DNA of 11,595 nucleotides from Deltaproteobacteria bacterium. Lineage in GTDB: Bacteria > Bdellovibrionota_F > JAHFAK01. Positions 6,122 through 11,595 of the stretch are shown in pieces. How positions within the stretch are numbered: the stretch's first letter is position 1; the number at the start of each line of letters is the position of its first letter. The translations under genes were made by a program, and so were the position numbers. The notes beneath the pieces were generated by a model that was given only the letters and a program-made list of their open reading frames with translations, did no database searches and was not told the origin of the DNA. Location of the stretch: assembly GCA_023250585.1 (NCBI GenBank), contig JAHFAK010000021.1, positions 1 through 11,595 on the forward strand. The letters are read 5' to 3'.

Positions 6122-9100
6122 ATGAATATACAAAAAAATTTATTCACTTTACTATTATTACTCATGAGCGTAACTATGCTGGGCTGTAGTGGCTGCGGCA
6201 GAAATCATGATGAGAAAGAAGCAAATGATGAAATCGCAGGAGAAGAGATCACATTTCCTGAATACAAAGTAAGCTTAGCATTTCCTGCAGAAGCTATCGA
6301 TAGTGGCTATTACAATATATCAATTAAAATTGGAGATAAAGGTCCATTTACTCGCGAAGTACATTCTCTCAAAGATGCTACAGGGCCTCATGTGCTGAAA
6401 GATATCAAAACAAAAAATTTAGCAACTATTGATGTAAAAGTTTTCGATGAAAAAGTTATAAAAATATTTGAGGGAACGGGAGTTGTTACAAAAGACATCC
6501 CCGAAGTAACGATTAGTTTAACTGCCGTGTCTGCTGAAGACCAAGATGAACAAGCCGCCGCATGTAAGGAATTTACCGCAAATATTTCGAGCTTAACGAT
6601 TGTCAAATTAGATCCTGAGCCCGGAGAAGTAATTGATGTAAGTGCGGTTATTGATAATCCCAATAAAAGTGAAATCCATGTTGAATGGAGTTCAAGTGCA
6701 GAAAATGGAAGTTTTGGAGATGTTTCAAAACTCAATACCACATTTACCACTCCGAGTTCGGTTGCCACAAATCCCTATGCAATAAAATTAAAACTTAAAA
6801 TCGGACCGATTGATAGCGATGGATTCTGCAAGGAAAAACCACAAAACATTAATGTTATTCAGAATGATGATAATACTCCATCGGATGAAATTAAACTTAT
6901 CATTACTACTCCTGATGGAACGTATAGCGACCATCCAGCTGTAGAACTTAATGAATCAACTCCAGAAAAAATAATTAAACTCGAAGCTGTTGCAAAAAAT
7001 GGGGTAACTTATAATTGGGAAGAAGATGGAATTCTTATAGGTTCAGATTACAATAAAAAGGAATGGACAAAAAATATTTCCTGGGATCCAAACAAATCCG
7101 AATTCGATGGTTGCTACATTATAAAATACAAAGTCACTATTCTCGATAAAGATAACAAAGAAATTGGAGCTCCAACGGAAGATTTGTATGTGTGTCCATT
7201 CTTGCCCGATCCTGCAAGCCATTGTAATGCGGTGACGCTTCATCCCCCTGTTTATACTCCTGTTAAAGGGGAAGAATCGCATCTCAAATATCTTGTGTAT
7301 CTTTCGGTCGAAAAAAATGGAGATGAAAACGACGCTACAGAATTCTTAAAAAATTCACGTGAACCACTTGTAGATATTCCTGAAGAAACAATTGATGGTC
7401 AGTATAAACTCAAAATAGATTCATTCGAAATTTCATGTCCATTAGGAGATGAATCGCAAACCAAATGTGGAAATTATAGTTATAATGATTTTATCAATAA
7501 TCAATTCAATTTTGTTTGGGAAACCGAAACACCCGCTGAGTATAGAGATACAGAAGGAGATTTTCTTATTTATAATCGATCGAGACAAATTACTACTTAC
7601 TACAAATATAACGTTGATGGAGATCTCTGCCCACCGGTTGCTTTTAAAGAATATGCTCTGAATATTGCTCCGCCAGTTGGAAGGCTTAAATTTATTGCGA
7701 ATATCATGAAGTCAGGAGAATGGATCCCTTATCCAGAACATTTACAAAATATATCTGGCAAGAATGATCAATTCGATTGCCGAACGAAAGTTGAAAATAA
7801 TGGACCGTGGAAAGATGAAAATGAAAAAGAATGGTGTACCGCAATTCTTGAAGGCATGGAAGAAAGTACGAAAGAACAATGCTTTGGTATTGTCAGTCCC
7901 GGAGAATTTCGTTCGCCACGCTATAAAGTAAAATCTGATACGCTCGAAACATTTGCATATGGATTTAAACTAGAAGGCTATGGTATGCGACAAAATATAC
8001 GACAGTCATTTTATTTAACGACGCCAATAAATTATGGAGATAATGGCTATTGGTGGTATGCCGGCGATCCATTTACAAAAGATATAAGTTCTATTCCCGG
8101 TGATTACTCCATCTATTACCTTGGCGCTTGTTATGATTTCGACGACAAAGCATCTGATTATGTCGCTGTACAAAAATCTGAGCCAAGTACTATTGTTGAC
8201 AAAAATACTCCTGAGGAATCATTGCTTCTCTATAAACCCGGCGAATTCTTTCTTATGGAAGATAATCATCTCGAAATATTTGATACACTTATTACCGATA
8301 ATAATAACACATCAGAATATGACACCAATGATATGCAACTCGCCTACTATTATACACCGGTTTATATGAAAACCTATCCGCTTATTGGATTTGATTCAGG
8401 TTATGCAGGAAATGATGATTATGGATATTTAAACAATTACATCGAATGTACGGAAGCTGAACTTCCGGAATTTTATGCATATTATGCGAACGAAGAAAAT
8501 CAAGGAATATACGAATGCGATCTTTCCAATCCTGATTCACCAATCGTCAGAATTTACAGTCCAGAAATTCAACGAGACGGCACCGATGAAGACGTAGGCA
8601 AACGTCGATCGAGTATAGACTTTAGAGCAATTCAAGCAGGATTTGGTTTTGCGAATAAATATAATAATCACGTTATTACTGTTGAGCTTGATGAATCAAA
8701 TTTAAAAAACTCTCAGATTTTAACATTCCCTAAAACTCTAACAGATAAAGGTTTTACAAAAGACGAATGTTTTATTCTTCCTCAATTACTTAATGTCATT
8801 ACAGAGCCGGCTTATAATTATGTTCCGGATAAAAATGCCTACTCATGGAATTATAAATTGGAAATGGCAACAAATAATGATGATCCATTTGCGAAAGAAT
8901 CCGCGATAACATTAGAAGACAATGAAATTGCAATGAGGACCTGTATCCAAAAATGCGGAATATCTTCAAATAATACCGGAGGAAACGTAGATCACACAAA
9001 AGATTCATGCGACTGGGTAAAAGATTGTATAGCTCCGGGAAGCTATGACGATATCACTCCCGAACCTGACTATTATAAAGAAAACACCGCAAGTGCTATT

Positions 9101-9145
9101 GTTGTTTGTTCAAAATTCTATGATCCAAAGACAGTGAGCCCTTAA
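6122..9145 (+). CDS. Large outer-membrane-type lipoprotein, paralog 3 (family not recognised)
   Basis: The product is 1007 residues. The N-terminus MNIQKNLFTLLLLLMSVTML leads to a GC lipobox with acceptor Cys22 followed by Ser. The order of segments matches paralog 2: DSGYYNI beta segment, Ig-like segment with a VEWSS...TTFTTP pattern, a linker, a second Ig-like segment (YNWEEDG), then the shared C-terminal half with YNRSR from Tyr484, PPVG from Pro517, CFGI from Cys587, YWW (Trp644, Trp645), and a terminal CIQKC...CDWVKDC...VCS. It lacks the Pro hinge. Two extra Cys-pair loops are present, around residues 553-585 (Cys553, Cys572) and 776-799 (Cys776, Cys799). Its ribosome site is weak (AGAGAG) and overlaps the stop codon of paralog 2, suggesting translational coupling. 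Both genes are in the same frame, separated by one TAA and three sense codons. Function is unknown. Confidence 0.93.
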   Translation: MNIQKNLFTLLLLLMSVTMLGCSGCGRNHDEKEANDEIAGEEITFPEYKVSLAFPAEAIDSGYYNISIKIGDKGPFTREVHSLKDATGPHVLKDIKTKNLATIDVKVFDEKVIKIFEGTGVVTKDIPEVTISLTAVSAEDQDEQAAACKEFTANISSLTIVKLDPEPGEVIDVSAVIDNPNKSEIHVEWSSSAENGSFGDVSKLNTTFTTPSSVATNPYAIKLKLKIGPIDSDGFCKEKPQNINVIQNDDNTPSDEIKLIITTPDGTYSDHPAVELNESTPEKIIKLEAVAKNGVTYNWEEDGILIGSDYNKKEWTKNISWDPNKSEFDGCYIIKYKVTILDKDNKEIGAPTEDLYVCPFLPDPASHCNAVTLHPPVYTPVKGEESHLKYLVYLSVEKNGDENDATEFLKNSREPLVDIPEETIDGQYKLKIDSFEISCPLGDESQTKCGNYSYNDFINNQFNFVWETETPAEYRDTEGDFLIYNRSRQITTYYKYNVDGDLCPPVAFKEYALNIAPPVGRLKFIANIMKSGEWIPYPEHLQNISGKNDQFDCRTKVENNGPWKDENEKEWCTAILEGMEESTKEQCFGIVSPGEFRSPRYKVKSDTLETFAYGFKLEGYGMRQNIRQSFYLTTPINYGDNGYWWYAGDPFTKDISSIPGDYSIYYLGACYDFDDKASDYVAVQKSEPSTIVDKNTPEESLLLYKPGEFFLMEDNHLEIFDTLITDNNNTSEYDTNDMQLAYYYTPVYMKTYPLIGFDSGYAGNDDYGYLNNYIECTEAELPEFYAYYANEENQGIYECDLSNPDSPIVRIYSPEIQRDGTDEDVGKRRSSIDFRAIQAGFGFANKYNNHVITVELDESNLKNSQILTFPKTLTDKGFTKDECFILPQLLNVITEPAYNYVPDKNAYSWNYKLEMATNNDDPFAKESAITLEDNEIAMRTCIQKCGISSNNTGGNVDHTKDSCDWVKDCIAPGSYDDITPEPDYYKENTASAIVVCSKFYDPKTVSP

Positions 9146-9333
9146 GAAAAAAACAACCACGCTGCTTAGTGAAACTTTTTCATACCATTAAAAAAATTAT
9201 TCATTTTCTGTGCCATATATACTAAATTTATTTTACAACTAATTAATATCATTAATCTATTTTTCAATAAATTTTGGTACCTTTTTTGCACTTAATTATT
9301 AATGTAATGCATAATTTTAACCCGGAGTAACCT

Positions 9334-10683
9334 ATGAAAAATTATTTTTATGGACTATCTTTATGTAGTGTAATTTTATTCTTTACTGCATGCGGGGAAA
9401 ATATTGAAACTCCCCAAATTGGAACTGAAGAAGAAATGCTAAAAGAGAAAAATTCTCTGACGGCTTCGGTAATGAAAGATAGTTTCGTACAGAGAAGTAA
9501 TCTTACAAAATTAAATATTACACCAGACCACAATGTTCTTTTGCTTAATCTTTTTAACGATACGATTATTCATACAATGCGAAGTCGTGTAGAAATAAGA
9601 GACAATGGCTTTAGCTGGTTTGGAAAAATAGAGGGTATTGAAGGAAGTGATGTTATTCTGGTGGTAACTCATGATGGCCATATTACCGGAAATATTAACG
9701 CAGTTACTCACTTCTATCATATTCAACCATCTCATGATGGGCTTCATCTTATTACCGAAGTTGATCGAGGGAAATTTAATGATCACGATGGAGAACGAAA
9801 GACCCCACGACGATCTCCTCCTAAAGCAATGTCGAGTTTACCCTGTCAACCAAATGGCGTTGATGATGATCTTGAAAACTGTGCATTGGTAAATGATTTA
9901 CTTACTGAAGATGATGCGGGTGAACACGGTAATACGGGAAGTACAGGCAACACAGGAGGAAGTCCTCCTTCAAATTATACCGTATCAATCCTTATTGTGT
10001 ATTCTGATGATGCAGAACAAGACTCTAATGGAAATATGGCCTCGGAAGCTCAATTAGCGATCGATGAAGCTAATCAAGCTCTCCTTAATAGCATGGTAAA
10101 TACGGAGAAACAAAAAGTGTCATTTAAACTCGCAGCTATTAAATCCATTTCATATACAGAAACAGGCGATGCTAGTAAAACGCTCAATGATCTTGAAAAC
10201 CCTTCTGATGGTAAAATAGATACCATTCATCAATGGAGGGATTATTATAAAGCAGATATCGTAAGTTTTTGGGTAAAAAATATTGATTGGTGTGGACAGG
10301 GCAATCAAATGCCTTCTCTTTCAAGCTATCCTTCACGAGCATTTAATGTGGTAATGCGGTCCTGCGGGACAAATTACTATACGTTATCTCACGAAGTTGG
10401 TCATAATATGGGGCTCAATCATGATCAGTATGTAAATGATAGTGATGATGCAACTTACTATGCCTACGGGTTTATTCAGAAAGGTTCTTTCAGAACAATG
10501 CTTGCCTATCCCGATGAATGTTATGATTCAAATAAAAATTGTCCAAAAATTCTTTATTTCTCTAATCCAACCGTCCGTGTGAATGGACTGCCTACTGGAA
10601 TATGGGATACTAAAAATAAAATCTATTCATACAATGCAGATGTAATACGAAATTCATTTCCTATTGTAGCTGCATATAGGTAG
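9334..10683 (+). CDS. Lipoprotein-anchored reprolysin-like zinc metalloprotease (metzincin, M12 type)
   Basis: The product is 449 residues, with a lipoprotein signal ending FTAC (Cys20, then Gly). A propeptide-like region (about residues 50-150) has the pattern GFSWFGKIEGIEGSDVILVV, typical of bacterial reprolysin-like precursors. A low-complexity Gly/Asn/Thr/Ser linker (about 202-214) joins it to a catalytic domain from about residue 215 (VSILIVYSDDAE). The zinc site HEVGHNMGLNHD runs 353-364, with His353, Glu354, His357 and His363 as expected for metzincins. The Met-turn is RTMLAY with Met389, followed by a Cys-bounded segment and YFSNPTV, as in family members. GGAG lies 6 nt before the ATG. 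The 188-nt upstream spacer is AT-rich without a convincing terminator or promoter. All catalytic residues are present. The substrate is unknown; processing of the adjacent surface lipoproteins or of external proteins are both plausible. Confidence 0.93.
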   Translation: MKNYFYGLSLCSVILFFTACGENIETPQIGTEEEMLKEKNSLTASVMKDSFVQRSNLTKLNITPDHNVLLLNLFNDTIIHTMRSRVEIRDNGFSWFGKIEGIEGSDVILVVTHDGHITGNINAVTHFYHIQPSHDGLHLITEVDRGKFNDHDGERKTPRRSPPKAMSSLPCQPNGVDDDLENCALVNDLLTEDDAGEHGNTGSTGNTGGSPPSNYTVSILIVYSDDAEQDSNGNMASEAQLAIDEANQALLNSMVNTEKQKVSFKLAAIKSISYTETGDASKTLNDLENPSDGKIDTIHQWRDYYKADIVSFWVKNIDWCGQGNQMPSLSSYPSRAFNVVMRSCGTNYYTLSHEVGHNMGLNHDQYVNDSDDATYYAYGFIQKGSFRTMLAYPDECYDSNKNCPKILYFSNPTVRVNGLPTGIWDTKNKIYSYNADVIRNSFPIVAAYR

Positions 10684-10684
10684 C

Positions 10685-10864
10685 AATCATCTGTTATATG
10701 ATATTCTTGAATTAAACAATAGCTTTGATGAGCAGGGGAATTTAATGAAATTGAGAAGAAAATTTGATACTCGTATTGAACCCCATCCTTTTAGCCAATT
10801 AGATCTTAAAAGAAAAAATCCCTTTATCGCCGAAATTTTAAAATCTTCAATGAAAATTAACTAA
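10685..10864 (+). pseudogene. C-terminal remnant of a small nucleotidyltransferase-domain protein
   Basis: This frame is open from just after a stop at 10667 and ends at TAA 10862-10864. It contains LMKLRRKFDTRIEPHPF followed by NPFIAEILKSSMKI. That pattern, RIEPHPF then NPxxxEIL(K)xxxKI, is the C-terminal signature of roughly 100-residue MNT/KNT-type nucleotidyltransferases related to DNA polymerase beta. The N-terminal catalytic half (GSxxxG...SDIDL) is absent here and upstream. Recognisable homology begins only about 40-45 residues before the stop. An ATG at 10745 with an AGGGG site 6 nt upstream could still start a 39-residue peptide, so an expressed micro-protein is not excluded. A decayed gene is the better reading. 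It lies 45 nt before gcvT. Confidence 0.65.
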
Positions 10865-10909
10865 TTTTACCTTTACAAAACATATCCCCTATATTAATTT
10901 CGCAAGGTT

Positions 10910-11595
10910 ATGAGTAAAACTACTCTCTATGACGAGCATATAAAATGTGGCGCAAAGATGGTTCCTTTTGCTGGATTTCTTATGCCTATAAAATATTCCG
11001 GTGAGCTTGTTGAACATAAAAATGTCCGTGAACACGCAGGAATTTTTGATGTAAGCCACATGGGAGAAATCGAAATTATAGGGAAAGATGCTCTCGCTTT
11101 TTGCCAGAAAATCACCTGCAATGATGCAAGCAAACTCACGCCAGGAAAAATTCAGTACACAGTTTTATGCAATGAAAAAGGCGGTGCAGTTGATGATTGC
11201 ACGCTGTATATGTTTTCCGAAAATCACTACATGTTTTGTGTCAATGCAGCTAATATAGAAAAAGATTATTTATTCATGAAAGCACATAAATTTGGTTCGC
11301 TAGAAATAATCAATAAAAGTAACGACTATGATCTCTTAGCGTTGCAAGGACCTCATTCAGAAACTATTCTACAAAAAATTATCGATATCCCATTAAGAAA
11401 TTTAAAATCTTTTTGGTTTACGCGGGGAAAAGTCTTTAAGCAAGACATAATTATTTCTCGAACTGGATATACCGGCGAAGATGGATTTGAACTCTATATT
11501 CATCCAAGCGAATCAAAAAAATTATGGCAACTCCTTCTTGAAAAAGGACAAGCTGAACAGCTTTTACCAATAGGACTCGGCGCAAGAGACACATT
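10910..11595 (+). CDS. gcvT: GcvT, aminomethyltransferase (T protein) of the glycine cleavage system (3'-partial)
   Basis: Cytosolic enzyme that takes the aminomethyl group from lipoylated H protein and transfers it to tetrahydrofolate, releasing ammonia and forming 5,10-methylene-tetrahydrofolate. The first 228 residues are present. The N-terminus MSKTTLYDEH and the segment MVPFAGFLMP are typical. Other family marks are IFDVSHMGE, the Asp-Asp pair 95-96 in AVDDCTLY that corresponds to the catalytic Asp region, LLALQGP, GYTGEDGFELY, and LGARDT at the window edge. About 130-140 residues should continue beyond the window. A short AAGG site lies unusually close, 2 nt before the ATG. Its product is the substrate pool handled by FolD, but the 8-kb separation argues against a common transcript. 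Other gcv genes may follow downstream. Confidence 0.96.
   Translation, partial: MSKTTLYDEHIKCGAKMVPFAGFLMPIKYSGELVEHKNVREHAGIFDVSHMGEIEIIGKDALAFCQKITCNDASKLTPGKIQYTVLCNEKGGAVDDCTLYMFSENHYMFCVNAANIEKDYLFMKAHKFGSLEIINKSNDYDLLALQGPHSETILQKIIDIPLRNLKSFWFTRGKVFKQDIIISRTGYTGEDGFELYIHPSESKKLWQLLLEKGQAEQLLPIGLGARDT

Noticed and set aside
9146-9185. Possible terminator after paralog 3 (GAAAAA ... TTTTTC with CAC/GTG inside)
   Set aside because: The stem is almost all A-T with a long loop and no GC core, so it does not meet the usual picture of an intrinsic terminator.
10872-10900. Possible gcvT promoter (TTTACA and a TATATT/TTAATT stretch)
   Set aside because: The spacing between TTTACA and the best -10-like hexamers is too short (12-15 nt), or the hexamer is poor at 17 nt, and the start would fall almost on the ATG.
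1-11595. CRISPR array, tRNA or rRNA genes
   Set aside because: No regularly spaced direct repeats and no tRNA- or rRNA-like segments were seen in the intergenic regions.

Overview
The window looks like AT-rich chromosomal DNA from a Gram-negative bacterium. Three gene products begin with, or belong to families that begin with, a lipoprotein signal peptide whose residue after the acceptor Cys is Gly or Ser, which is typical of outer-membrane lipoproteins. Two ordinary one-carbon metabolism genes (folD, gcvT) lie beside accessory DNA. The large acidic, Cys-containing lipoproteins, the reprolysin-like protease and the CATTGCG-type palindromic repeat recall lineages formerly grouped in Deltaproteobacteria. 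That placement is inference only; there is no rRNA or other strong taxonomic marker here.

Layout, all genes on the + strand: (1) 1-1722, the C-terminal 573 residues of a large surface protein, 5'-truncated by the window. (2) 1864-2718, folD. (3) 2719-3307, 589 nt without a convincing gene, holding at least three inverted-repeat structures followed by candidate promoters and leader hairpins. (4) 3308-6112 and 6122-9145, two large lipoproteins 9 nt apart and surely one transcription unit. (5) 9146-9333, an AT-rich spacer with no clear feature except the ribosome binding site of the next gene. (6) 9334-10683, a lipoprotein-anchored reprolysin-like metalloprotease with its own propeptide. (7) 10685-10864, the C-terminal remnant of a small nucleotidyltransferase. 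(8) 10910 to the end, gcvT, 3'-truncated.

The distinctive content is the family of three paralogous proteins (1-1722, 3308-6112, 6122-9145). They share an ordered set of motifs: SFxxxC..CG, Y[DN]RSRxIT, PPxGxL, CFxxxxxxExR[ST]P, an aromatic WW motif, and a C-terminal CxxxC...DC...C signature. I do not recognise the family. The copies differ mainly by discrete inserts, several bounded by Cys pairs. The first copy carries a roughly 70-residue insert hydrophobic enough for two membrane helices, which is unexpected inside a secreted domain. The neighbouring metalloprotease is predicted to sit in the same compartment, so the region may be a surface or predation/host-contact locus. That functional link is inference from proximity and shared localisation only.

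folD and the repeat cluster lie between the first paralog and the other two, and a nucleotidyltransferase stub lies between the protease and gcvT. Both suggest a region shaped by duplication, insertion and deletion around a conserved core.
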